This document shows, piece by piece, positions 17,814-27,610 of a stretch of 64,000 nucleotides of DNA. Where the stretch lies: NCBI GenBank assembly GCA_022509145.1, contig JAFLTX010000001.1, positions 1 to 64,000 on the forward strand, given 5' to 3'. The position numbers were made by a program, and so were the translations under genes. The notes beneath the pieces were generated by a model, which was not told where the DNA came from, made no database searches, and saw only the letters and a program-made list of their open reading frames with translations. Source of the stretch: Muribaculaceae bacterium. GTDB taxonomy: Bacteria; Bacteroidota; Bacteroidia; Bacteroidales; Muribaculaceae. Position 1 is the stretch's first letter. Each line of letters opens with the position of its first letter.

Positions 17814-19907
17814 ATGAGAAAAAAAGCAACTTCCTTATTGTTGCTCCTGCCAATCACAGCGACGGCGTTCGCTCAGGAGCAGACCAACGACAGCATCGAC
17901 ACCAACGTATTAGATGAAATCGTAATCGAGGCACCCAAGGTGATCAGAAAATCCGACATGGATGTTTATTATCCGTCGAAGAGCGCGGTTGATAACTCCA
18001 AAAACGGGATGCAGCTCCTCAACAACCTGATGATACCTGCCCTGTTTGTTAACGACGCGCTCGGGTCGGTAACGGCGGCTGGACAATCCGTGCAGGTACG
18101 AATCAACGGACGCCAGGCCACAATCGACCAGGTGCGGGCGCTTCTGCCGGAAACGATAAAGAGGGTGGAATGGATGGAAAACCCCGGCCTTATTTACAAC
18201 GGCGCTAATTACGTATTGAATTTCATCGTGGCCAATCCCACGCTCGGCGGCTCGTTGATGCTTCGCGCCGTGCGTTCTCTGAACGCAAATTTCGGCAACT
18301 TCGACGGCAATGTAAAGTTAAACAACGGACGCTCGCAATGGGAGGTGGGACTGCATTACAATCCCTCATACAACATAAAGATTCACAGGGATTACTATGA
18401 GTTGTTCAATTATCCCGACGGCAGGAGCATCACGCGGACGGAGAAACCACTGGGCGGACATTTCGACGACACTTCAGGCAGAGCGAACGTATCTTATAAC
18501 TATGTGAAACCCGACACGACCATTCTCGTGGTTGATTTCAATTTGCTGCGTGCATTCCCGGGTGTGGTGGAATACAACGGTCTACTTTCCGTAAGCAATC
18601 TCCCGGAACAAGTCCGGCTGAAAGATGCCGTCGGAGCGGAGGGATACACACCCTCGCTTTCGATGTATCTCCAACAAAATTTCACGAAAAACCAGACTCT
18701 GGTGGTAGATTTCAAAGCTTCCTACTATTCGGGTCGCTCATGGTCCGACTATGTTGAGACTCCTTTTGAAGAATTAACGCCCGGAGAAAAATTAACCGAT
18801 ATCTACACCAATATCAAGGATAGAAACCAGGTTTATTCCATTGAGGCCGACTACATCAAGAGATGGCAGAACGGTAGGTTCAGCGCTGGCGCCACTTATA
18901 CCGCCAATCGCAACCGATCGCAGTATGAGAACCTTGACGATGAAATTTTCCATCAGCGTCAAGACAAGGTCTACTTCTTCGCCGAGTATTTCAGGCGCTT
19001 CGGCAAGTGGACGGCAACGGCCGGAATGGGATTGCAATACACCAACTTCCTCTTCAGGGAAACAAACCAGGGGAATCACTCATGGAGTCCGCGTCCTCAA
19101 GCCTCCGTCACCTATTCTTTGAATCAAAATCATAACTTCAGGTTGAGTTTCACATCCTGGCAATCCGCTCCCTCGTTGGCCGAGACAAACATCGTTCCGC
19201 AGCAGATCGACAGTTTCCAATGGAGGGTAGGCAACCAGAATCTCAAGACGTCGAGTTCTTACATGCTCACCTTCATGTATGGATTCAATCTTCCATACGT
19301 CACCGGCTCGTTCGGTATCAGGGCATACACTTCGCCAGACGCCATCACGCCGTTGCTGTATTGGGACGACAACAAGCTCATCACAACCTATGAAAACAGC
19401 ACCGGCGGCCTGCAGAATCTTTCGTTCTTCCTTGCTCCGAGAGTCGAAATTATAAAAGATTGGCTCATGCTGAGCGCCTACGTGCAGTATCGTATGGAGC
19501 ACATGCGCGGCACAGGATACGATTTGCGTCACAACGCTTGGAGCGGAGAGGGGAGAATCGCGTTGCAGCACTGGGGGTTTGTGCTCAGCGCGCAGTATCG
19601 CTACGCTCAACGGGACCTCTGGGGTGAAAAAATCTCATGGGGTGAGGATTTCAACATAATCGAGCTCTCTTACAACTGGAAACAATGGCAATTCGGAGTA
19701 GGGTGCATCATGCCCTTCGGCAAATATGACCATGGCAGCAAGTCGCTGAGCAAGTGGTATAAAAACGAGCAGCATACCCGCATGGACATGCGCATGGGTT
19801 ATCTCCAGATCAGCTACAACCTTCAGTGGGGACGTCAGAAGCGAGGCGTGCAGAAGCTGATAAACACCGATGCAAACGTAGATAAATCAACCACCGGAGG
19901 CCGATAA
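17814..19907 (+). CDS. TonB-dependent receptor-like outer-membrane beta-barrel protein
   Basis: ORF 697 aa; signal peptide, 'LDEIVIEAPKVIRKSDMDVYYPSKSAV', plug-like region 'VQVRINGRQATIDQVRALLPETIKRVEWMENPG', long barrel. Confidence 0.8.
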   Translation: MRKKATSLLLLLPITATAFAQEQTNDSIDTNVLDEIVIEAPKVIRKSDMDVYYPSKSAVDNSKNGMQLLNNLMIPALFVNDALGSVTAAGQSVQVRINGRQATIDQVRALLPETIKRVEWMENPGLIYNGANYVLNFIVANPTLGGSLMLRAVRSLNANFGNFDGNVKLNNGRSQWEVGLHYNPSYNIKIHRDYYELFNYPDGRSITRTEKPLGGHFDDTSGRANVSYNYVKPDTTILVVDFNLLRAFPGVVEYNGLLSVSNLPEQVRLKDAVGAEGYTPSLSMYLQQNFTKNQTLVVDFKASYYSGRSWSDYVETPFEELTPGEKLTDIYTNIKDRNQVYSIEADYIKRWQNGRFSAGATYTANRNRSQYENLDDEIFHQRQDKVYFFAEYFRRFGKWTATAGMGLQYTNFLFRETNQGNHSWSPRPQASVTYSLNQNHNFRLSFTSWQSAPSLAETNIVPQQIDSFQWRVGNQNLKTSSSYMLTFMYGFNLPYVTGSFGIRAYTSPDAITPLLYWDDNKLITTYENSTGGLQNLSFFLAPRVEIIKDWLMLSAYVQYRMEHMRGTGYDLRHNAWSGEGRIALQHWGFVLSAQYRYAQRDLWGEKISWGEDFNIIELSYNWKQWQFGVGCIMPFGKYDHGSKSLSKWYKNEQHTRMDMRMGYLQISYNLQWGRQKRGVQKLINTDANVDKSTTGGR

Positions 19908-20068
19908 CCAACCACCATCCCCGACATCTTCAGTTCGAAATTAAATGTTCTTGAGGAATAAAACATTGATAATCAATGTTGTGTTGTTTTCGATGAGAAG
20001 GCGACTGGATGAGGCGGTTTGGAGAAAGTGGTAATATCCAATTTTTGAGAGCAAATTGTCGGGGGTGG

Positions 20069-21085
20069 TCAGGGCTTTTTGCGGGTGATTTTCTTGAGGG
20101 GGTTGGTGATGACGTCGGTGCGCTTGCGGCGCGGATGATAGGGCTCGATGTGGGTGGAAGGGTGGATTATCAGATCGGTTACCGACACCCGCATATTGTG
20201 CTCCGCGTTGGTGGCAATCTGATGGGCTTCTCTCACCGTGATTTCAGGATCCACCTTGATATGCACCATCACATAGCCGTCGTTTCCGCTTTTGAATGTC
20301 TTGAATTCCGTATAGCTGAGCACGCCGGGAGTGTTTTTGAGCGCTTTCAGAATCTGGCGTTTCTGCTCTTTGGGGAGTGAGGCGCCGAGCATCTCCCTGA
20401 GGGCCGGCTTGGCCAGCTGTATTCCAACTATTATGATGAATACGCCCACCACAATGGCAGCGACGGGGTCTAAAATTCGCCATTTTTCGCCAAGAAACAT
20501 CGAGCCGCCCACGCCGATGAGAGTGGCTACAGAGGAGAAGGAGTCGCTGCGGTGGTGCCACGCGTTGGCTATAAGCGCTTCGCTTTTTATCTTCTCTCCG
20601 GCGCGACGCGTGTAGTGGTAAAGCCACTCTTTCGACAAGATCGAGACGACTATTATGATCAGGGCGAGCCATCCCGGACGGGGGAGGATTTCACCATCGA
20701 TGCATCGGATGATATTGACTACTCCCTCATAGAAGATACCGAGGGCAACGATAAGAAGAATAAGCGAAAGCAACACCGTGGCCAGGGCTTCAAAGCGTCC
20801 GTGGCCGAACTGATAGCGCCCGTCGGGTTTCTTGTTGGCTATCCCGACCATCGTGATCACGATGATGTCGCTGAAGAAGTCGGAGAAGGAGTGGATACCG
20901 TCGGCCACCAGTGCCGAGCTGCGGCTGAAAATACCGCCCAATACCTTGGCCACACCCAGAAAGGCGTTGACCCAGAAGCCAACCCACGTCACGTTGCGGG
21001 CGATTGCCACCGCCCTGTCGCCGGTAATGAGTTTCTCTTTGGGCTGCAGGTGATTCGTCTCGGAATGCCGTGCTGACTTAGCCAT
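20069..21085 (-). CDS. Cation diffusion facilitator family transporter
   Basis: ORF; 'SSALVADGIHSFSDFFSDIIV', 'SEALIANAWHHRSDSFSSVATLIG' CDF signature; start at MAKSARHSE. Confidence 0.92.
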   Translation of the reverse strand: MAKSARHSETNHLQPKEKLITGDRAVAIARNVTWVGFWVNAFLGVAKVLGGIFSRSSALVADGIHSFSDFFSDIIVITMVGIANKKPDGRYQFGHGRFEALATVLLSLILLIVALGIFYEGVVNIIRCIDGEILPRPGWLALIIIVVSILSKEWLYHYTRRAGEKIKSEALIANAWHHRSDSFSSVATLIGVGGSMFLGEKWRILDPVAAIVVGVFIIIVGIQLAKPALREMLGASLPKEQKRQILKALKNTPGVLSYTEFKTFKSGNDGYVMVHIKVDPEITVREAHQIATNAEHNMRVSVTDLIIHPSTHIEPYHPRRKRTDVITNPLKKITRKKP

Positions 21086-21168
21086 ATACGCCGCAAAATT
21101 ACGCAAAAAATCCCATACCGCAAGCAGCACGGGATTATTTGAAAATCGTTCAGACGGCACGCTTGGCG

Positions 21169-22533
21169 CTACATCCCGTCTTCGTAATAACCGTCGCCGG
21201 AAGAGGTGCCGTAATTGATGGAATTGATGATGTTGATGTCGCCACTCTTCTTATATTTTTTCCCGTCGGCGCCGGTGGCGATTATCACGTAATAATACAC
21301 CCCGGGTTTCACCTTCTTGCCATGCCAGGTGCCGTCCCAGCCGTCGGTGGGATCGGTGAAGGAGTAGATTCTCTGACCGTTGCGGTTGAAGATTTCGCAA
21401 TTGAAATCGATGAGAGAACGGTAACTCACCTTCCAGATGTCGTTTACACCGTCGCCATTGGGAGAGAAGGCATTCGGACATTCAAGCGCAGAAGCTCCGA
21501 TTGCAACGGTATAGGTGTCGCTGAAGGTCTCGCAGGTGCCGTCGGCGTTGCTCCCGATGAAGCGGAGATAGAAGGTCCCCTCCTCGTTGAAGGTATAGTC
21601 GAGGTCTTTCTGATAGAAACGATAGTCGGGATTGTCGAAGTCAGGAGTGTCGTCGAGCTGCCATTCATAGTGGAGCACCCCTTCTGTGGTGTAGGCTTTG
21701 AACGTGATCTGGGCCGGGGCGCTGCCGCCGAGAACGGAGTCGTCGCCATTCATCACGTTGGAGCCCTCCTCCTTGTCTATGAAATCCTGCACGGCCTCGG
21801 TAGAACATTCCACGGCCACGGGCTGCGCCGTTGAGGTCTCGGCCACTTGCTCCATACCCCATTGACGCAGGAACCGGTCGCCCGAGATGGTGAAGAATGT
21901 GGAGCAGTAAGCCGGGGGAGTGATCGAAAGGACCATCCCGATGCTTTCATACTCCTTGACGGCATCCACGGTCTTGTAAGCCTGCATGTCGGAGTCGAAT
22001 TCCTGGGTTAGATATTCCACCTTCAGCTGTCGGCTGAGAGTGCGCGGCTGCCCGTTGATGGTGTAATAAGTGATGGGGGAGGCATCGCCGTCGATGGTGA
22101 TGATGGAGTAGGAGCAATCGGAGTCGGGCGATACGGCGGCGCTGTTGAGATGAAGGTAGTGGTTGGCATAGTTTACCACCCAGCAGTAGTATCTCGAAGT
22201 GCCTTCCTCGAAGATGTATCCCATGTCGTCTTTCTGGAGGGGGAGGGATACGGCGTCGGTGCTCCTGTCAAGGTTGGTAACCTCCTCTGCATATCCGCCT
22301 CCGAGATTGGAGAAACGAAAAACGTTGGCTGTATAGCCATTTTGAGCTTTGAAGCTCAGGCTACAGCCAACGGTATTGTAGACTGTGAAAATATTGTCAA
22401 GACCGGTGTTTGCCTCCGGAGAGATCTCTATCACTTGATAATCGCTCCCCGAGATTTGCGCCGTGGAGTCGGCGAAGGCTGTGGCTGAGACAACAGCCGG
22501 GAGACTCAACAATAAAATTCGCAGATGTTTCAT
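21169..22533 (-). CDS. Secreted protein with gliding-motility-associated (T9SS type B) C-terminal domain
   Basis: ORF 454 aa; signal peptide; C-terminal 'CPNAFSPNGDGVNDIWKVSYRSLIDFNCEIFNRNGQRIYSFTDPTDGWDGTWHGKKVKPGVYYYVI' is the CHU_C/TIGR04131-type signature. Confidence 0.85.
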   Translation of the reverse strand: MKHLRILLLSLPAVVSATAFADSTAQISGSDYQVIEISPEANTGLDNIFTVYNTVGCSLSFKAQNGYTANVFRFSNLGGGYAEEVTNLDRSTDAVSLPLQKDDMGYIFEEGTSRYYCWVVNYANHYLHLNSAAVSPDSDCSYSIITIDGDASPITYYTINGQPRTLSRQLKVEYLTQEFDSDMQAYKTVDAVKEYESIGMVLSITPPAYCSTFFTISGDRFLRQWGMEQVAETSTAQPVAVECSTEAVQDFIDKEEGSNVMNGDDSVLGGSAPAQITFKAYTTEGVLHYEWQLDDTPDFDNPDYRFYQKDLDYTFNEEGTFYLRFIGSNADGTCETFSDTYTVAIGASALECPNAFSPNGDGVNDIWKVSYRSLIDFNCEIFNRNGQRIYSFTDPTDGWDGTWHGKKVKPGVYYYVIIATGADGKKYKKSGDINIINSINYGTSSGDGYYEDGM

Positions 22534-23015
22534 TTATTCTCTTTTTTCTCTCTTTGTTTTTTCTCTCCGTGCATCCTGGCTTTTCTCTTGTTCATTTTGT
22601 TGGCCTTGATGCTGTCGCAATTAGCCTGGTATTGGGCCAGCTGCTCGGGGGTGAGGATCTGGGCAACCTTTTCGCTGTAGGCCTTGCGGCTTTGCTCGCG
22701 GGCTGCAGCCTTATCCTTCTTGTCAGCTTCGCGCTGCTTCTTCTGCTCGGCCTTGAGTTGCTCGAGCTGCTCCATCTGGGCGGGAGTCAGCTGGATGCCG
22801 GCGAAAGGATCCATGCGACCTTCTCCATGGCGCTTGCCGTGCTTCTTGTCGCCTTTCTTGTCACCTTTCTTGCAATCTTTCTTCTCTCCCTTCTCGCTCT
22901 TGCAGCATTTTTCGGTTTGCTGTTTGGCAGAAGCAGAAGCTTCAGTCTGCGCCATCGCGCCTATCGAACAAAATGCAAACATACCCAATGCGAGTGCTAA
23001 TACTTTCTTTCTCAT
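22530..23015 (-). CDS. Small secreted Lys-rich protein, Spy/CpxP-like (DUF4890-like)
   Basis: ORF 161 aa; signal peptide, Cys/Lys-rich segment, two LTPxQ motifs ('LTPAQMEQLEQL', 'LTPEQLAQYQ'); stop overlaps start of 21169..22533 (ATGA). Confidence 0.65.
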   Translation of the reverse strand: MRKKVLALALGMFAFCSIGAMAQTEASASAKQQTEKCCKSEKGEKKDCKKGDKKGDKKHGKRHGEGRMDPFAGIQLTPAQMEQLEQLKAEQKKQREADKKDKAAAREQSRKAYSEKVAQILTPEQLAQYQANCDSIKANKMNKRKARMHGEKKQREKKENK

Positions 23016-23167
23016 AGTCTTATAAGTTTAATTGATTTTTTTCTTATACTCCTTTGATAGGAAAGGTTTCTTTTAGTTTAATTTCGTATTGGGCTTTTAA
23101 TTTATTTTAAGATTCAAATTAATGAATGTTAACGGCATTTTGCATTCCATAAGGCATCGCGGAAGCG

Positions 23168-24625
23168 CTAAATCTCGGGCTTCAGATCGAGCCGGCAGAC
23201 GTTTTCCACATGCTGCGTATGCGGGAACATATCCACGGGTTGCACGTCTGTAACCCTGTAACGCTCCCCGAGGGCTTCCAGGTCGCGTGCCTGTGTGGCC
23301 GGATTGCAGCTGATGTAGACTATCACCGGGGGGAGAGCCTCGAGTATCACCTTCACCACGTCGGGGTGCATGCCGGCTCTCGGAGGGTCGATGATCATCA
23401 CTTCAGGAGCTCCGTTTTGGGCGATAAACTCTTTCGAGAGCACGTCTTTCATATCGCCGGCATAAAAGACGGTGTTGTCGATGCCGTTGATGGCCGAATT
23501 GACCCTGGCATCCGCTATGGCCTCCTCGACATATTCAATCCCGACCACCTTGGAGGCGTAACGGGCCACATAGTTCGCTATCGTGCCGGCACCGGTATAG
23601 AGGTCGTAGACCACGGGTTTCCGCTCCTTCCGGCTGTCGGCGAGGCCTGAAAACTTCAGCGCCACGCCGTAGAGTTTCTCCGCCTGGCGCGAGTTGGTCT
23701 GATAAAACGATTTCGGATTGATGCGGTAGGTGAGGGCGTCCATGCGCTCGGTGATGTATTCCTCCCCTTTGGTTATCACCACTTCCTGGTCGGCAAACGA
23801 GTCGTTTTTCTTAAGATTCACGATATAGCCGAGCGTGGTGATTTCGGGGAGCGCCGCTTCAATGTCGGCCATTATTCCGGGTATGGCGTCAGACTCTTCG
23901 CCGAAAATCACGATCAGCATCACCTGGCCTGTGGTGGTGATGCGAATCATGATGTTGCGCATCAGCCCGACGTTTTCCTTTATATTATAGAAGGAGAGGC
24001 CCTTCTCGACCGCATAGTTGTAGAGGAAATTGCGGATTCTGTTGCCGGTGTCTTCCTGCAGGAAACATTCGTCGATTTGGAGCACCTTGTCAAACGAGCC
24101 GCCGATGTGGAACCCCAGCGCGTCGGAAGAGTCGGTGAACTCTTCGCCGGAGCGCAATTCCTCTTCGGTGCGCCACTTTTTGCAAGAGAAGGTGTACTCC
24201 ATCTTGTTGCGATATTCCCAAGGCGAATCGCAGGCTACGATCGGCGAGACCGGAGGGAGCTCCACCTTCCCGATGCGGCGAAGGGTCTGCTCCACCTGCT
24301 GCTGCTTGCACCGAGCCTGGGCGGCATATTCCATCTGCTGCCACTTGCAGCCGCCGCAGATACCGAAATGGCGGCAACGCGGCGTCACCCTCAGCGGGGA
24401 CGGCTCTATAAGACGAACGATTTTCCCTTCGGCGTAGGAATGTTTTTTACGCGTAACCTGAATGTCGGCCACATCGCCCGGCACTGCGTAAGGCACGAAG
24501 AGCAATATCGGCGTTTCGTCGTCGGGGCGCAGTTTTACGCGGCTCACACACTTACCTTCGGCGGCAAAATCCTCTATTCTGACGTCGGTGAGCAGCGGCA
24601 GCGGTTTCCTTTTTCGTGAACTCAT
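23168..24625 (-). CDS. rlmD: 23S rRNA (uracil-5-)-methyltransferase RlmD/RumA family
   Basis: ORF 485 aa; TRAM region, Fe-S 'CRHFGICGGCKWQQMEY', 'VYDLYTGAGTIANYVA', 'IIDPPRAGMHPDV', 'YISCNPATQARDL'. Confidence 0.9.
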   Translation of the reverse strand: MSSRKRKPLPLLTDVRIEDFAAEGKCVSRVKLRPDDETPILLFVPYAVPGDVADIQVTRKKHSYAEGKIVRLIEPSPLRVTPRCRHFGICGGCKWQQMEYAAQARCKQQQVEQTLRRIGKVELPPVSPIVACDSPWEYRNKMEYTFSCKKWRTEEELRSGEEFTDSSDALGFHIGGSFDKVLQIDECFLQEDTGNRIRNFLYNYAVEKGLSFYNIKENVGLMRNIMIRITTTGQVMLIVIFGEESDAIPGIMADIEAALPEITTLGYIVNLKKNDSFADQEVVITKGEEYITERMDALTYRINPKSFYQTNSRQAEKLYGVALKFSGLADSRKERKPVVYDLYTGAGTIANYVARYASKVVGIEYVEEAIADARVNSAINGIDNTVFYAGDMKDVLSKEFIAQNGAPEVMIIDPPRAGMHPDVVKVILEALPPVIVYISCNPATQARDLEALGERYRVTDVQPVDMFPHTQHVENVCRLDLKPEI

Positions 24626-26490
24626 CTCTTATTGAATGCGGTCTTAAACTCAAAGCCACCCAGCATATTGAAGCCGGGCATATCATATCCTCTATTTATT
24701 ACGTATTTCACGTCGGTTATATTGTTGAAACGCAGAAAAAGAGCCAGCCATCGGGTGATGGAATAGTCGATTCGGGCGTTTACCAAGGCATAATTCTGGA
24801 GCGGAATGCCGTCGGCTACGTAGAGACCGCCCACTCCTTTGAGCTCGGCACTGATCGAGAGCGATTTCATCGCCTGCCAGTTAAGGCCGAAATAATATTG
24901 GTTCACGGGAGCTCCGGTAAGGTTGTGGAGCGAGGTGTGCAGCCAAGAATAGGAGGCAGAGAGGGTCAGAGACTTGAGAGGCATGCTTTGGGCGCTTACC
25001 TCTATACCCTTGTTGATGAAGCGGCCGGTGTTTTGGTTTTTCATGTCGACCACCTGTATGATGTTGGAACCGCGGCTGTAATAGCCGGTGACGTCAAACT
25101 GAAAATAGCGTGAGAAACGTTTCCCCACGGATATCTCATAGTTCCACATCTCCTCGGGTTTGAGGTCAGGATTGGCCATGCGATAGAGATAAAGGTCTTT
25201 GAAAGAGGGATTTCTGTACCCCTTTGAGGCTGACAGCTTGATTGTGAGGAGATGGGCCGGATTGGCCACTACGCCGGCCTGGGGCACAACTTCAGTGCCG
25301 AACATATTGCTGTTGGCCATTCTCAGCCCGGCAGAGAAAATCAGCTGGTTGTCGAAGAGGGACTGAGCCGCGGTGACATAAGGGGAGTATTCCGTTATCC
25401 TCTTGCGCGAGATGGTGCTCATGGAGCCTTCGGTGTGGGCCGAGCCGCCTGAGTAGGGTATCTCGCCGGCGTAGGTGTTGAAGTCGAAGCCTACGGTCAG
25501 GTCGGTTTTGGATTTGAACGCGATGTTCTGGTAAGCCAGGATGCCGAAACGGTCGTCGAGGCTGTGAAAATATCGCGGGTCGTGGACGAAATGATTTCCC
25601 CAGCTGTAGTAGATGCGCAGGGCGCCGTCGGTGCGCCCGTAATTGTTGAAGACAGCAAGCGATGTTTCCCCTCGGGTAACGTCCTGACGGTAAACGGCGG
25701 TGCTCTCGGGGTCTGACAGGCGCGGATAGACCGGATCCTCACCTTTGAAGTTCATCAGGGTGAAATCGAGCGCGGCTTTCCAGCGTTTCGAGAGCTCATA
25801 CCCTACCTTTGCATAGCCGTCCCATTGATTGAACTTGAGGCCTTTGATTTGGCCGTCGGTTCGGTCGTAACTCACGTTGGCGAGGGCCGAGAATTTGCCA
25901 TAATTGGCCGTTGCGCTGGCCGATGTCAGCCAAGTGTTGTAGCTGCCGTATTGCGTCGACAGAGAGGCGTTGAAACCCCTTCGGTCGGCATTTTTTGTGA
26001 TTATATTGATCACGCCGCCCATGGCATTGGAGCCGTAAAGCACCGAGCCGGGGCCGCGGAGCACCTCCACTCTCTCCACATATTCCTTGGCATAGAAGTC
26101 GGCGATATGGTGGGAGTAGATACCGGCAAACTGCGGCTGGCCGTCCATCATCATCAACACGGCACCGCCGCCGTCGCCGCCCACGCCGCGGAGCTTGATC
26201 CCTCCCGAGCCGCCGTTGCTTACGCCGAATCCCATCGGGCCGCGCTCAGTAACGAAGAGGCTCGGCACCAATCCCGAGATGGAGTTGAGCAGCTGGTTGG
26301 AGCCGGCGTTTTCAAGTGTCTTTTCATTGACTGTGCTCACGGTGTAGGGTATGAGATTACGCCCTACAGCGGAGTTGGAACCTGTGACCACCACTTCGCT
26401 AAGCTCGTTGACAAGCGAGTCGGCCGAGGTCTGTGCGGAAAGGGAGAGGACGGTAATGAGACTGCAGAAGGTCGCTGTAACCTTTTTCAT
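24622..26490 (-). CDS. TonB-dependent receptor
   Basis: ORF 622 aa; plug 'LSEVVVTGSNSAVGRNLIPYTVSTV', 'VERVEVLRGPGSVLYGSNAMGGVINIITK'; ATGA overlap with rlmD. Confidence 0.93.
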   Translation of the reverse strand: MKKVTATFCSLITVLSLSAQTSADSLVNELSEVVVTGSNSAVGRNLIPYTVSTVNEKTLENAGSNQLLNSISGLVPSLFVTERGPMGFGVSNGGSGGIKLRGVGGDGGGAVLMMMDGQPQFAGIYSHHIADFYAKEYVERVEVLRGPGSVLYGSNAMGGVINIITKNADRRGFNASLSTQYGSYNTWLTSASATANYGKFSALANVSYDRTDGQIKGLKFNQWDGYAKVGYELSKRWKAALDFTLMNFKGEDPVYPRLSDPESTAVYRQDVTRGETSLAVFNNYGRTDGALRIYYSWGNHFVHDPRYFHSLDDRFGILAYQNIAFKSKTDLTVGFDFNTYAGEIPYSGGSAHTEGSMSTISRKRITEYSPYVTAAQSLFDNQLIFSAGLRMANSNMFGTEVVPQAGVVANPAHLLTIKLSASKGYRNPSFKDLYLYRMANPDLKPEEMWNYEISVGKRFSRYFQFDVTGYYSRGSNIIQVVDMKNQNTGRFINKGIEVSAQSMPLKSLTLSASYSWLHTSLHNLTGAPVNQYYFGLNWQAMKSLSISAELKGVGGLYVADGIPLQNYALVNARIDYSITRWLALFLRFNNITDVKYVINRGYDMPGFNMLGGFEFKTAFNKR

Positions 26491-26692
26491 ATATCTGATT
26501 TTTGAAAAAGCTGAAATAAATATGGTGCAAAATTAATCAATTTTTATTGAATGCGGCTTACCCATAAGGAGTGCCCGATTACCTAAATTTAAGGGGAGCT
26601 ACGGTTCAAATCAAAAAAATGAGGGGAGAGGTGGAATTTTTGTGGATTATAGTTAATTTTGCAGAACAGAAGAAATTAAAGAGGAAAAAGTT

Positions 26693-27502
26693 TTGAAAAG
26701 ATACATTAGGAGAAGCATCCGCGTGACGATAGCGGCAATAGTGGCTGCCACGGGTTTGATGATGCCGGTTCAGAGCAGGGCGGCTGAGTTTGACTGGCTG
26801 CGGGCTGCCGTGGCCGGCTATCAGGCCTACCAGGCCTACAGCCTTACGGATGAGCAGGTAGTGGCTTACGTAAAGCAGGCCGTAACTTATATGGATCAGA
26901 AAAACAAGGTGCTCCCGGAGAGCAGCCCCTACACCCAGCGGCTCAGGCGTCTCACAGCCGATTTGAAAAAAGTAGACGGCGTACCGTTGAATTTCAAGGT
27001 CTATGAGGTGAAAGACGACGTCAACGCCTTCGCTTGTGCCGACGGGAGCGTGAGGGTCTACACTTCGCTGATGGACCTGATGACTGACGACGAACTGCTC
27101 GGGGTAATCGGCCACGAAATCGGCCACGTGGGGAAGCATCATTCACGCAAGGCCATCAAGAACGAGATGCTCACCAATGCTCTGCTGGAGACCGTAAGCT
27201 CGTCGAGCACCACCTTGGGACGTCTGGCCGATTCGCAGCTGGGAGCCTTGGGCCAGGTGCTCCTTACGGCCAATTATTCCAAAAGCCAGGAGAAGGAAGC
27301 CGACGACTACGGCTACGATTTCTTGAAGAGGTCTGGGAAGAATCCCGTAGGGATGGTGAAGGCACTTCAAAAGCTGCAGTCGCTCGAGAAGCAGTCGTCT
27401 AAGATGGCCAAATATATCTCCTCGATGTTCTCTTCCCACCCCGACACCTCCGAGCGCATTTCGCGCCTTAACAAGCGCCTGAAGAAAGACGGATATAAAT
27501 AA
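26693..27502 (+). CDS. M48-family metallopeptidase (TTG start inferred)
   Basis: ORF 269 aa; 'LLGVIGHEIGHVGKHHSRKA' zinc motif and 'EKEADDYGYDFL'. Confidence 0.9.
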   Translation: MKRYIRRSIRVTIAAIVAATGLMMPVQSRAAEFDWLRAAVAGYQAYQAYSLTDEQVVAYVKQAVTYMDQKNKVLPESSPYTQRLRRLTADLKKVDGVPLNFKVYEVKDDVNAFACADGSVRVYTSLMDLMTDDELLGVIGHEIGHVGKHHSRKAIKNEMLTNALLETVSSSSTTLGRLADSQLGALGQVLLTANYSKSQEKEADDYGYDFLKRSGKNPVGMVKALQKLQSLEKQSSKMAKYISSMFSSHPDTSERISRLNKRLKKDGYK

Positions 27503-27610
27503 AGATTTGCACGGAGTTGCGAAAATGGTTTTGACGAAAGTGGAAGGATAAGAGGGGAGATTAAAAAAATTTTTTTAATTTTGTAACTTGTTAAGACCCT
27601 CCGAAAGAGA

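Noticed and set aside
26491-26692. Cobalamin or other riboswitch upstream of the TonB-dependent receptor
   Set aside because: No B12-box-like conserved sequence or supporting hairpin set could be read; the intergenic region is short and AT-rich.
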